Positions 9,605 to 21,174 of a stretch of 64,000 bases of DNA are shown piece after piece. Each line of letters starts with the position of its first letter. Position 1 is the stretch's first letter. Both the position numbers and the translations under genes were made by a program. Source of the stretch: Phyto melanocephala (taxonomy: Eukaryota > Arthropoda > Insecta > Diptera > Rhinophoridae); assembly GCA_941918925.1 (NCBI GenBank), contig OW799237.1, positions 4,879,201 to 4,943,200 of the forward strand. Reading direction: 5' to 3'. The notes under the pieces are model-generated. The model was not told where the DNA came from. It saw only the letters and a program-made list of their open reading frames with translations, and searched no databases.

Positions 9605-10260
9605 AGCCTTCACCTGTTGTGCACAAGGGTATATATAGCTTTGTCATTCCGTTTGTAATTTCTACAATTTTCATTTCCGACCCCATAAAGTATATATTTT
9701 CTGAAAGCTTATGAATAGAGGAGTCGATTAAGCCCTGACCGTCTGCCCGTCTGTCCGTGTGTTGGTTGAAATCAACTTTTAGAAGCAACTATATGTTCCT
9801 CAGATCTGTATATGGTATCAAACTCTTGGAAATATCCAGGAATGAATCGCTATTGAAATTCAGCACAATCGCAAAAAACCACGACCACCTCGTTTTTTTA
9901 CACAATTACAACAACAACATACTTATATACATACATGCAAAAAACATGCAAAAAAAAAAAAAAAAATTAAAAATAAAAAAAAAAATAATAAAAAAAATTA
10001 CAAATAAAAAAATTTAAAAAAATTTTTTAAAAATTTTTATAAAAAAATTTTTTAAAAAAATTTAAAAAAAAATATAAATAAAATAAGATAAAATTTTTTT
10101 GACTCATCTGGGATTCGATGCCACATTTAGTCTAACCAGTATATACATATGTACGTATTTTATATGAGATGAATGGTGATACAAACAATTGTTATTGCAT
10201 GACTACACGTTGTGAAGGGTATATAAGATTCGGCACGGCCGAATATAGCACTGTTACTTG
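9605..10260 (-). mobile_element. Mini-me/DINE-1-like element, copy D (with empty site in paralogue)
   Basis: Complete copy on the minus strand: head CAAGTAACAGTGCTATATTC at the right end, a long A-rich centre (T-rich or A-rich as written, 9,950-10,080), the GTCY tract at 9,740-9,760 and the terminal hairpin at the left. It is most similar to copy A, sharing the TGTGCACAACAGG hairpin loop. ATAAA (minus strand) flanks both sides, while the orthologous point in unit 1 (about 669-677) has a single ATAAA and no element. It therefore inserted after the duplication. Confidence 0.82.
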
Positions 10261-11385
10261 TTTATTTTAAATTTGTAAACAAATATGTTTTTTGGGCCAG
10301 ATAGCAGTTTTGTTTGAGTTATTCGTTTGTTAAGATTTTCTATAACAATAATGTTAAATATCTTAAAGAATTTATTAAAAAAAAAACAAAATTTAATTTA
10401 AATTCTTTTGAGAAAACAATACTTTGTGTGAAATAATTATGTAATTTTTTTTTTGGTGGCTGAATTATGGGTTCATATTTTTTCGAAAATGCATCTCAAC
10501 ATAAAATGATATCCCGGAAAAATTAAATACCACAGATATTCCCACTTGTTGCAATAGTGACTAAAAATACAAATAGCAACTTACTAATAACAACAACGAC
10601 TGTTGTTGTTGATTTTTGTAGAAGACAGTGATATTGAATGACAACAAAGTTGTTAGTATAGCAACAATAATGATCGAAGTAAAGCAAAAGTAAAGTCGAT
10701 GATCCCAGGTCCAAAAATAACCCAATCGCTTTCACTTAACTACCTAACGGATTTTCGAATTGCAAAGCGTTGCTGCCGCGTTGTTTCGGTTTGCCACATA
10801 CAAATTTTTTCATTAGATGGGGGATGACAATTCTTAATAAGTCGCTCTTTAGATTTACCGGTTACATTTCTTCTCGATTTGGCATATCTTAACTATGTGA
10901 CATACAATAGATATAAAAAACACCGTTAAAACGGCATAATCGCCACAAAGTGTCAGCATTGACCCACCCTTTATAATACCGAATCATTATTTTTACTTAG
11001 TATTTTCACCAGAAGGAAAATTACAGCATTTGTTCATCAAGCGTTTCAGTACGCAGTGCTTTTAATGAAGAGATTCAATTAAGAATTTGAAAATTTTGAT
11101 CACGTCCGAGTGCCGTAATATAGGGCAATATGAATATCTTCTATGCTAAGTACTGATTCTGCAAACAATCAAAAGGAAGCACAAATAAAACTTGATATGT
11201 TGTTTTAAAAACTGTTTTTAAACTGCGCAAAAGTAATATTGTTGTTTATTTTAGCATTCTATGAAAGTTTCAAAAATATTTACCTAATTTTTGCAGTCAG
11301 TTATTTTTAAATACTGTTTTTATTTAATTAATTATCGATTTAAGAACGAAATCTAATAAACAACAACAGTACAATCATAAATGTT

Positions 11386-11825
11386 GAGCTTAAAAATAAG
11401 CTTTATAAAAGTAGTGCCTCAAATTCTTGATCTTTAAGCAGGGCTGGGCGATATTTAAATTCTAAAATGCACTAATCCTCCCTCGCACGCTTAAACCGAT
11501 GGAAGACATTCGCCCTAAACTTTGGTGAACATTCAGTGTACTTCAGCTGATTTTTTCTTTTAAAGAAGTAAAGCAAAACTTCCTTCATACAAAGCATTGT
11601 TGGCACAAAATTCGACATTTTTAAAGCACAAAAATATTGTATTCACACTCAAGTTATAAAACCCTTAAAACTGCGTCAAAAAAAATAAACGTAATTTGTT
11701 CTGAAACCCACAGTTATTTAGTTATACGCCCAATAGTTTTACTACATTTGGTCTGAAGCGTAAAGGCCGTATGGAATTTTTCTTCACCATTTTAAATGTT
11801 TGATTTTGTTTCACATTGTAAGAAA
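11386..11825. repeat. Spacer with one dispersed repeat
   Basis: About 11,470-11,640 (GACATTCGCCCTAAACTTTG, then AAAGTAAAGCAAAACTTC-like sequence) has a second copy at about 30,430-30,600 in the same orientation. No coding frame or clear ends were seen. The remainder is unremarkable AT-rich DNA. Confidence 0.5.
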
Positions 11826-12093
11826 CAAGTAAGAGTGCTATATTCGGCCGAATCGAATTATAGTTACAATAACTACATCATAGCGTAGCACAGATTTTGA
11901 TTAAATATTATAGCCATTTTGCTTTCCTATTTCCGACGCCATTTCGAAATTAAAATTTTTGCATAGTTAGTGTTATTCTACTTTCATTAGATACCAATAT
12001 TGAGGCAGTTGAAGGGGTACATTTTTAAATACTAGCTTTAACCCATGTATAAATTTATTTTACGCCATTTTGTAGTGGCAGTCATGATGGAGT
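11826..12093 (+). mobile_element. DINE/mini-me-like element, 5' part (split by piggyBac)
   Basis: Head CAAGTAAGAGTGCTATATTC followed by CGGCCGAATCG, then a second-subfamily body with ATTCTACTTTCATTAGATACC. It breaks off at a TTAA and resumes at 13,095, where the body continues to a GTCY tract and core. The piggyBac-like element 12,098-13,090 thus sits inside it. Confidence 0.65.
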
Positions 12094-12097
12094 TTAA

Positions 12098-13090
12098 CCC
12101 ATTTGGACCCAAACATGAACTAGGAGCAAGTTGTTGAAAAAAACTTTATTTCATTAATTTTTAGGATCTAAATAAATACTTAACATAAAAAACAATTCTT
12201 TATGTTGGAAAAAAATGGCCGTCCTCAAATGAGGCCAATGGGCTTATGTGTGAAATTTTTTAAAACGACCCTTTTCTATGCACAGCGTTTTAATGCATTT
12301 TTTGCATTGCCAACGAGCTTTCATGTGACATATCTACATGTATACATCTTAATTGATTCTACAGCTTTTCAAGAAAGTGTCCGGTCTTATCGTTATTCTT
12401 GTCTGGAACTAGCGAGGAAGGTTTATGCCTTTTTCCAACTCCTAATTGCCACAAATAAAATCTGCAAATACTCCGGCGAAACTGTAGCTGGTCCATATTA
12501 TCTTCATTAGTCAATTGATATAGTTGCCAGGCATCTTTTTACTTTGCCCAGAGGATTAACAAAATCGTGATTTGTTGCCATAGTACAAACGCTGAATCAA
12601 ATTGATAGTCGAATTCTGCCCTAGCTTTCTTTTTCATATCGTTGACAGATACTAGCGGACACTTATGTAAAATCTTGTTTCTGTAATACATATATAGTTA
12701 CAAATATATCTAGAATCTAGTTGTTATAATATAAAAACTAGAAAGTAATAATAGCAAATTGCCCATTGGACCCATTTGGGGACATCATATTAATAATAAT
12801 TTGATAAAGAGAATGTATTTAAATAAATCCAAACTAAAACTATATAATTTTATTCACAAAAATATAAAAAAGTAAAAAAATATAAAATATAAAAAGTAGT
12901 CAACAAAATAGTTCGCAAAACTAATAAATTTTTGGTTCAATTTTAGAGAATTTAAGCACAAAATCTTAAAAGGTACTATTTTATTTTAAAGTCACATTAT
13001 TTTTCAACGCAAATTCGTTTATAAACAGAATATAAAGTACAGAAATAAATAATGTGGGCATATGAAGAACCGTTCTCCGGCCGTAATGGG
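12098..13090 (-). mobile_element. piggyBac-like element relic
   Basis: Flanked by TTAA on both sides (12,094-12,097 and 13,091-13,094). The termini are inverted: CCCATTTGGACCC at the left and CCCATTACGGCC at the right read on the minus strand. TTAA duplication is diagnostic of piggyBac. The flanking sequences join to one older repeat. A transposase remnant occupies the left half on the minus strand; the right half is AT-rich with no protein similarity. Confidence 0.78.
12230..12660 (-). pseudogene. piggyBac transposase, C-terminal remnant
   Basis: Read on the minus strand, segments include DAWQLYQL, NMDQLQFRRSICRFYL and a cysteine-rich tail MKARWQCKKCIKTLCIEKGR ending FKKFHT and a stop. These match the end of piggyBac-family transposases: the (N/D)AW-x-LY helix, the L-x-FRR motif and the final zinc-binding Cys-rich domain. 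Several frameshifts separate the pieces, and the catalytic DDD region is missing. Non-functional. Confidence 0.7.
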
Positions 13091-13094
13091 TTAA

Positions 13095-13396
13095 ATAGAT
13101 TTTTAATGGTGTTATATTCCGATTGTGCTGGATTTTAATAGCGATTCGTTTTTAGATATTTCCTTAGGATTGTTATTACATACAGATCTGTGCAATATGT
13201 GGGGCTTTTAAAGGTTGAGTTTAACCAACACACGGACAGACGGACATATTAGTTTAAACGACTCCTCTAGTTATAAGCTTTCAGAATATACATATATACT
13301 TTATGGGGAAATGAATATTGTAGAAATCACACACGAAATGGCAAAAGCTATATACATACATACATACATACATATGGCAACACAGGTAAAAGCTAT
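13095..13396 (+). mobile_element. DINE/mini-me-like element, 3' part (split by piggyBac)
   Basis: Continues the element interrupted at 12,093. It includes the GATTGTGCTGGATTTTAATAGCGATTCG stretch shared with copies A and D, the GTCY tract (ACGGACAGACGGACA), a decayed core (GACTCC to ACTTTATGGG) and a mutated end GGTAAAAGCTATAA. A (CATA)n microsatellite has grown at about 13,353-13,373. Confidence 0.65.
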
Positions 13397-16261
13397 AACG
13401 TTTCAATTGAGTTGAAAATGCCAATGCAAATTTAACAATGCAGACCAAATTGTTAGAAAAGTTGTGAACTGCAAAACAATGTGCTTATTTCCGCTTTCTA
13501 TATAATTGTTCACAATATCTGTTAAACCGTACATATAGTTTACTCTTACCTATTTGCAAGCATTGCAAGCGTTGCATGGTGAAATGACAGCCCTTACTGA
13601 GCATTTTTGGCATTGCCACATGTCAGGAATCCCTTTCTCTTTACACAAAAAGCCCAATAACAAAAAAATCACTCCTTTTATGTACATTTTAAAATGTTTC
13701 TTTATTTATTTAAAAAATTGTGCTAAACATACATACATACACCTCTATATGTTTAATCAATTCATTTTATTACAAATCTTTATAAAAAAAATTACCATTA
13801 AATATTTATTCTAAGAGTTCTATTCTTTTTTCTTATAAAAAAGATTTACATACAAATAAATAAGTTCTTTAAATTAACAATACAAAAGTCTTTCACTTAT
13901 AACATAAGTTAAAGATAAAAAAATAATTTATTTAGAAATAGTTCTTTGTTTAAAATTACATCACATAAAGCTGCCAGCAGCGTTTTCATATAAAAATAAA
14001 TAGAAAGAACAATTAGTTTCATTTACCCATGATATTTTACAATATTTACAGGCGTAAACGCAATCGAATATGAAAGTTTAAATAGTTATTTTTTACAGAA
14101 AATGTATTTATTTGCTTTAGTTTTAAAAATTGCAATTGTAATCAAGCCGGTAAGTGATTAATTATTTAACAAATTGTTTTTTTTTTATGTAAAATTATTT
14201 AAGTAGTCAAATAGGTTAAGTTATAATCGGCTATGCCAAATCTTATGGGACAATTATCAATAGCAACTGAAGCTTTAATTAAACTTAACTGTCATAGCCA
14301 TTATTGGTAAATTAGATGTGACATAACGCTATAGCCATAAGAAACCAAATTTCAATCAGATTATATGGTTATGGCTATGCCGTTATGGCCACTCTATAAT
14401 CAAATATATTGTTGCCCAAAAGTTTGGTTCAAACGGCTGTTTTGTACGGTTATGGCACTTCATAATTTCGGCGTAAATCTCAGTTGCGTTGCCAGTTGCC
14501 CAAAAATTATTTCTTTTTTTTTTGTAAATTAACAATTATATTGGGAACCTTAAAGTTAATGTTACCACTTGACAAAGCAACTGTATTTTATTCGGTATCT
14601 ATAATCGACTTTTAAGTATGTTCCCACCACCCAGACAAATAGTATTACAAAGAGAAAGAGAGAGAATATGTAACATTTTATAAACTTTCTTAATGTTTCT
14701 GAAAATAGTGGGCGGTCCACGCTGAATGAAAAGTCATAACCTTTAGTAGTGTTTAGTTTCAACTTGTGGAAAAAATATTACGTTGGAGGGCTTTACCAAC
14801 CCAATTGCATGTTTAGTTGCTTTTTTTGCATTGTAGACCTATTACGCTTTTAACTTAGAGACAGGCGTTACTTATGGTCTTATAATTGCTTAAATTAAAG
14901 ACCTAAGGCGAATTGTTCACTTTGTTATAAACGGAATGGTGATTTTTTTTTCGGGTGATGGGTGATAAATTAACACATTTTTTCCAGACAAATACAAGTG
15001 CTTCTCCATATAATAGGGGCTAAAAATAAATGTAGCAATCAAGGCGGCACCGTCTCCTCTTAAAGATCTTAGTATCACTTTTAGGGATTATCTTATTTTG
15101 GATTTATCTTTTCATATGTTGTCATGAAACGATCCATGAATGTATTATTCCTGGAAGAAGAAGAAGAAGAAAAATAAAAAAATATAATAAAGCAAAAAAA
15201 TATTTATTCGTGTCTGTTCTGTATTATGAATGAAACCAATTAACTTGGAATTGTTATTGCAGTGTTGTTGCTTATAATTTTACGGCCATATGTAACAGGC
15301 TTATAAGTCGTTTTTAAGCAAAATTCACTATTGTTGCATTCATAAACCATTAATAGACTTATAAACCTTTTATAAACCATTTATAAAATCAAACATTTTA
15401 TTGTTTGATTTACCCTTCTTTAAACCAAAAATAAGGCGACATTTCATGCACAATTCGCGTTAAAAAAATTTTTTCAAGAAATTTTGCAAAAAAATTTAAG
15501 AAAAAGTAATTGAAATATTAAAATTGATCAGATTAACACATTTCGACATATAGATAAGTGCAATTTATACAAAAGAAAATAATAAATTTAACATATTTTA
15601 AATTAAATAAAATTAAAAAATTATAATAGTGATGTAAGAAAAACGTAAACAAACTTTTAACCCGAATACTTTTCTTATTGTTATTAACAAAATAGGTAAA
15701 TAATTAATATTTGTATTATAATTTTTGCTCAAAATTTTTCATATACCAAAGTTATATACTTTTGATTTTTTTCGATGCTGTTTTTGTGCTTTAATTTTAT
15801 AAAAAATGTTACCTTTACTTGATACCCGGGTAAATCTTATAGTAGTTATAAGCACCACTAACAATAAAATGACAACTAAATATAAAAAGCGTTGCCATAC
15901 ATACTAATAAAATCACTACAAACATTTAATAACTATAAAAGGTTTATTGTACGTTTATAATTACAAATTCTTATTAGTGGTTTATAACACAAAAAGCGTT
16001 TAATAACTATTGTACACTATAACCATAAAATAACTATTTTTTATGCTTATAGCCGTTATTTTATACAAAATACATCATTAAAAAGATATTGAAGCGTTTA
16101 AATGAGGATCCTTAATGTAATTTTAATGATGCATTTTATAACAAAACCAGTTGAATAAATTGTGAAATAAAAATATTTTTTTTAATATTTGTTAAATTTA
16201 CAAGGGGTCGCTAAGTGTCGTATTGCCATTACATAGTCATTACAGTGTGTCAACTCAGTGT
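13397..16261. other. Mostly featureless AT-rich spacer
   Basis: No gene is supported. A MITE fragment (14,310-14,478) is described separately. A cysteine-rich minus-strand snippet at about 13,553-13,640 (WQCQKCS, CNACNACK) is too short to classify. 15,280-16,080 has many short TATAAACC/GGTTTATA inverted segments, suggesting another decayed MITE. A possible lone exon lies at 14,102-14,149. Confidence 0.4.
14310..14478 (-). repeat. MITE fragment (GACGTGAC family)
   Basis: TAAATTAGATGTGACATAAC at one end, with internal CATAACCATATAA-like and TTTGATTATAGAGTGGC segments. The same end, interior and ACAGCTGTTTGAACTAA motif (here mutated) appear in the better-preserved element at 18,614-19,428. The right end is truncated or eroded. 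Confidence 0.6.
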
Positions 16262-16525
16262 GTTAACAGGGTGTGAAATTTTACTTACTATTTTCACCAG
16301 GTGATAAGGTAATGTGTATATCTTCTCTGCTAAGTACTGGTTCTGAAAACAAAGAAATATTTTGAAAGGGAAACCAAACATAAATTAATGTTCATATGTT
16401 TTTATATATTTTCTTGAACTGCGTAAAAGATAAATGTGTTTATTTCAGCATTTTATACAATTTTCCAAAATATTTACTTTTTTTGAATATTGTTTTTTAG
16501 TTTATTATTGATTAAAGACATGCTT
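16262..16525 (-). repeat. Third, diverged copy of the endonuclease upstream block
   Basis: Shares an ordered series of short matches with 10,990-11,350 and 1,890-2,225: ACTATTTTCACCAG, TATCTTCT.TGCTAAGTACTG, AACTGCGTAAAAG and TTTATTTCAGCATT. No nuclease coding sequence was found on its gene side (to the left). It may be a relic of a third gene copy, or a dispersed repeat. Confidence 0.5.
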
Positions 16526-17660
16526 AGTATTATTACATGGTATTTAGTGAAATAGTTAAATATTATTTCTTCCTGCCTCCACATTTATTTATTTGCCAAT
16601 TTTGAATTTAATGCAAAAAAAAAATACGAACAAATAAGAAGAATGAAAATTTTAAACATAAAGTAAAGAAAAATACATAAAAAAATCATGCAATCAAACA
16701 CGACCACACTTTTTCCAGAACGTTAGAGTTTTCTGTTTTTTTCCGAGTTCCGAAAAAAATCTTTAACTTTCCAAGTAATCAAATGACAGAATTTGATCCC
16801 AGATCCTGATTACTCGTCTTGCTTTATAACACCGTGTAACAGTATTTTGTGGACATGCGAATTTCGTTATCACTAATAATCTATAGACTAATAATCTATA
16901 GCAGTAAAATTTCGTACTCAGTTTTTTCATTTTCTGATCCGTTGTCCTTTCAATAGGACTTTAAATTTTTTAAGGATATAAAATATAAAAAATTTTCCTA
17001 ATATTAAAATGTTAATAATATATGTATGAACATACATCAAAATATATCAGTAACTCGTAGAATAAAAAAAAAATAAATTATAATCCGGCAGGACTAAACA
17101 AAATTTAATGTCCTTTATAAAATAGTATCCTTAAAAAAACGTTTATTAAAATATTTCAGAAATAAATAATGAAATAGCTCTATGCAATTTTTTTTAAATT
17201 TTAAGGACATTTTTTCTGTTTTTTTTTTGTTGTCCTATCGAATAAAAAAATATATTTTTTCTGTGTTCTGATTATTTTCTTTCTTATATGGGGGTGTCTA
17301 TTGTTATAAAATATTTGTTATGTATTTAAAAAAAAAAAATGGTTAAAATTTGGTCAAAGGTCTACTGATGATAATGACATGACATTACGACACTTAGGAC
17401 TACATACTTGCAAATACAGCATTATAAATTTTACACGAGACCAATTATATGTTTAATGACTTTGACGCTGACATATCGTTGAAGCTTAATTTGTTGTTCC
17501 TTTCGTTAAAAAGTAATTTCTTATTCGGCCTAGTAATACGGTCAGACTTACTTGTTAAAACAATTTCGTTTTAAAAATGAATTCGCTACGAAAGTCGTGC
17601 AATTTAGCTGCACCATGATTTTACTACAATTCAAAGCTGTTTGTTAACCACGTAAAAAAA
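16526..17660. other. AT-rich spacer, nothing recognised
   Basis: No coding frame, element end or RNA gene could be supported. Confidence 0.45.
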
Positions 17661-18281
17661 CAAGTGAGAGTGCTATATTCGGCCGTGCCGAATCTGATAT
17701 ACCCTTCACAGCGTGTAGTCATGCAATAACAATTGTTTGTATCACCATTCAATCATATGAAATACGTACATACACATATAAAAAACGTACATACATATAT
17801 AAAAACATCCCATTGTAAAATTATAAATTTACGTACAAATGTATGTTAAAAAAACAAAAAAAAAAATTAAAAAAAAATATAAAAAATTAAAAATAAAAAT
17901 AAAAAAAAATATAAAAAATTAAAAAAAAAAAAAAAAAAATTTTTTGGCTCAGTATACACGTTTGTATGTTGTTGTTGTTAAAAAAAAACGAGGTGGTCGT
18001 GATTTTTTGCTCATATCTCACTTGTTTCTGTAGCGATGTTTTTGATTTTCAATACCGATCTACTCCCGAATATTTCTGATATTTTAATACCTCACCCGGA
18101 AATCGGGGGGCTTCAAAAAGTTGATTTCAACATACACACGGACAGACTGACAGAGCTTAATCGACTCCCCTATTCATAAGCTTTCAGAAAATATATACTT
18201 TATGGGGTCGGAAATGAAAATTGTAGAAATTTCACACGGAATGACAAACCTATATATAACCTTTTTTACTGTGTGAAGGGT
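17661..18281 (+). mobile_element. Mini-me/DINE-1-like element, copy E
   Basis: Head CAAGTGAGAGTGCTATATTC, the ATTCGGC/GCCGAAT hairpin, a shorter A-rich centre (about 17,845-17,940), a reduced GTCY tract (ACGGACAGACTGACAG) and the terminal hairpin. The right flank is ATAATAATAATAATG, a short trinucleotide expansion grown from the end. Confidence 0.75.
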
Positions 18282-18613
18282 ATAATAATAATAATGACTT
18301 CAAAACACACTCTTTTACGAATAAGATCCAATAACCAATGCATTTACTACTTCTTTGTCATTTTTTTTTGTGGATGTTTAAAGTATCCCTAAAACTTAAC
18401 TACGAGTATTAAAACAAAAATCATTAGATTTTCTTTTAAATAAAAACCTTATGATGCTTTGTTGTCCTTTTGTTTTATTTTAACTTTATTATTTTATATA
18501 GATTTATATTTAGAGAATATTTTTTTTTGATTTTTAATCTTTATGTACATTTTAAAATATATAATTTTTGGAATTTTTTTATACGTTTTAATTATAATCT
18601 TTAAGGAATAATG

Positions 18614-19428
18614 CTTAAATTAGACGTGACCATAACCATACAAAACAGCTGTTTGAACTAAACTTATGGGCAGCAATATAGGTGTGTTCCACAAGATCTC
18701 GGATAAGTTCGGACTAATGAGAGTAAAATGAAAATTACTCTCTAAATTTGCTAAAACTACCCAAATTTGCTGGAACGCAAAAAACCATTTTTGCACTTCT
18801 TGTAATACTAATGGTGCTTACTTTTTAAATTAAAATCTATTTAAGTGATATTAGACGCTTAAAAGCAATAACATTATAAAAACAAAACATTTGCATCATT
18901 GCCAACAGATGTTAAAAATAATTTAAAAAGAACTGAAAGAAAATCTGAGCCAGTGTAAATTTTTTAAAAGTATTTATTTTAAAGAACAAGGGAGATATCT
19001 ATTCACTAATGTATTTACCACTTTAACTTTTTCTTTAAAACCTTTCATTTTGCTTCTTAATATATTTTTTTAACAAAAACTAAACTTTTTCTTTTGCTTG
19101 CAAATTTTTTGATTAATTTTCAGTTTCATATGTAAACAAAAAACAGCTGATTGTTAAATTCTTGTCCGAACTTACCCAAAGAAAAAGTTCGTGCAAATTT
19201 GTACAGGAAATGAAAAAAAGTACACTCTCAATTACTCTCATAATTGAACAAAAATTGTTATGTGGAACGCTTTTGGGTAACTTTGGGCAAGTTCGGACTG
19301 TTTCGTTATGCATGTGGAACAGAGCTTATATTTGATTATAGGTAGCTGTCGCCATAACCATAGAAACCAATTGAATTTTGGTTTCTTATGGCTTTGGCAT
19401 TATGGTTATGTCACGTCTAATTTAGGCT
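18614..19428. mobile_element. MITE with TAAATTAGACGTGAC termini, carrying a nested insertion
   Basis: Inverted termini TAAATTAGACGTGAC at about 18,617-18,631 and its reverse complement at about 19,410-19,425. Next to them are matching CATAACCATA segments. A second element (18,681-19,326) is inserted inside. The right end abuts the Tc1-like element at 19,431. A related fragment is at 14,310-14,478. No coding capacity. Confidence 0.65.
18681..19326. mobile_element. Nested MITE with TATA target duplication
   Basis: Ends GGTGTGTTCCACA (left) and AGCTCTGTTCCACATG (right, minus strand), with subterminal AAGTTCGGAC / AGTCCGAACTT inverted motifs. TATA occurs on both sides (18,677-18,680 and 19,327-19,330). 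Removing the element restores GCAATATATTTGATTATAG, which matches the related MITE at 14,380-14,412 read on the minus strand. Superfamily not assigned. Confidence 0.65.
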
Positions 19429-19430
19429 TA

Positions 19431-20341
19431 AGTAGTGAGATCGATAAAATCTTAACACACGTTTTCCCTTTTAACATTTTTTATCTATTTATTTTTAAAA
19501 AATATGTCAGTTACAGTTTTTAGTTTTGTTATGAGTCTGATCAAAATGTCGACGGAAAAGAAGTACGTACTAAAATTATTAAAATTTGTAAAAAAAAAAG
19601 AAATCGAAATACATAGGTCTTACAAAAAAATTCATCAAAGAATTTAAAAAACTGCTTTAAACTGTTTCCAATGTCATCAAACAGGATAATTTAAGCATTA
19701 AGAGGAAACCTGGTTCGGGAAGAAAAAGGAAGGTCAAAAAAATTTTAATCATATTTAAAAAGAGCTCTAAACTTATTTGCTAGAACAGCAGTCCGGTTAG
19801 CTCAGTGCTCTCTGTTAAAGCCAATGCAGGCTTAAAAACATGTAAATTCCCAAAATTTGTAAACAGGAATACTGCAAAAAATGTAGAAGCCAAAAATGGA
19901 ACAAGGAAATTAAAATCAAATTTCATAAAAATTTTTATGTTGCAAATCATAGAGAATCAAAGAGCATAAAAAAGGTGTGCCACAACATGGAAGATTAAAG
20001 ATTTTTTCTCAAATAAAAAAAAAACAAATCAAATCTCTAATGGAATGGTTACCAAAAAAGGTCTACGAGTTCAAAGGTAGTGGATAGAACTATAAAAGTT
20101 ATATATATCCGTGATCTGTAACATAATCTGCCTTATTGTCAGTGACGTTGTCGTATTTTTTGGTACCGTGTAATATTTACGAGAATGTAAAATTAATGAG
20201 ACCTCTGTCGTTTCGACACGACAACACTACTGACAATAAGGCGGCATATCCATTCTATAAATAAACATCTAATCTCTAAGATCAACCGTTTTCAAATTAT
20301 TAAATTGTAATCTTGACATATATTTTTTCGATCTCACCACT
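19431..20341 (+). mobile_element. Tc1-like element relic
   Basis: Inverted termini AGTAGTGAGATCGATAAAAT (left) and AGTGGTGAGATCGAAAAAAT (right, minus strand), with TA on both sides (19,429-19,430; 20,342-20,343). The plus strand carries a broken transposase: MSTEKK at about 19,547, IKRKPGSGRKRKV near 19,697-19,737 (the HTH linker), AGLKTYKFPK-like and NRNTAKNVEAKN near 19,825-19,900. At 911 bp it is much shorter than an intact Tc1 (about 1.6 kb), and the catalytic region is not recognisable. Confidence 0.72.
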
Positions 20342-20343
20342 TA

Positions 20344-21174
20344 ATTATAATAAGGCCTAAGCTGGCTCAACCTACCGCTAAATTTTCTGTACAAACAGCT
20401 TTTTCCATATGGAGTTTACAACTAGTTTCGCTCTTGGCTTAGGAAAGTTATATGTTAATAAAACTTATGGTTTACCACATACGATTTGCTTAAGACAGCT
20501 TATGCATATTATAGCCAGGGCTTTAGCTATTTAACTTTTCATAACTATCACAGATTTTTAATATTTACACAAGAGTAAAGAAATTGTGATAAAATATGTT
20601 AAATGTTCTTTAAAATAATTAAGTAGACTTATTTGTCTACATTTTATTTTTAAATATAAAACAAATATTATACAAATATAAACTCAAACACATAATTTAA
20701 ATTAGCATGCTAAAAATAAACGGAACATAACCTCAAAAAACGTAAGTGATAAAACAGAACTCTGGCATAACGTGATTTTCCATATAAAGTAACATTTTTT
20801 TAAACGATTTAAAATAAAACAAAAATATTAACACATTTTCATAAAATGTATTTAAGATTTATAAGGTACAGGAGGATTCCAGCAATTTAGCTGGGACCCC
20901 TACTGCCAAACTCTATACAAGAAAATGATAATTTTTTTTCAATTATCCGATGCATGATGCATCAGGTACACTAAATACAATAACGTCGAAAGTGAAAATT
21001 TTCCAAAACTGATTTTTTTCCATAAATTGATTCACAATACACATCTCTTACTCAAAAATTTCACACGATTGTTCTTGCTTGTAGCAACGCTAGCTTATTT
21101 TGTTATAAAAAACTTTTTTTATGGTTTTGTAGAAATATACTTACAAAAACAAATGTGCATACTCAATAAAAATA
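20344..21174. other. AT-rich spacer, nothing recognised
   Basis: No open coding region or repeat partner was seen. Confidence 0.4.

Larger units (their letters stand above)
8927..11385 (-). repeat. Segmental duplication, unit 2 (endonuclease paralogue 2 and its upstream flank)
   Basis: Counterpart of positions 1-2,345. Alignable parts are exon 2, exon 1, the promoter (to about 9,600), a short stretch at 10,261-10,360, and the distal block at about 10,630-11,385. A mini-me-like insertion (9,605-10,260) interrupts the alignment. About 10,980-11,350 also aligns with 16,262-16,525, suggesting a third ancient copy of this flank. Confidence 0.8.

Noticed and set aside
12202..12510. 102-codon plus-strand open frame
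   Set aside because: It is antisense to the piggyBac transposase remnant, whose minus-strand residues are recognisable.
19791..19806. tRNA-like start GTCCGGTTAGCTCAGT
   Set aside because: No B box or foldable cloverleaf follows, and the stretch codes for the Tc1 transposase segment TAVRLAQC-like; chance similarity.
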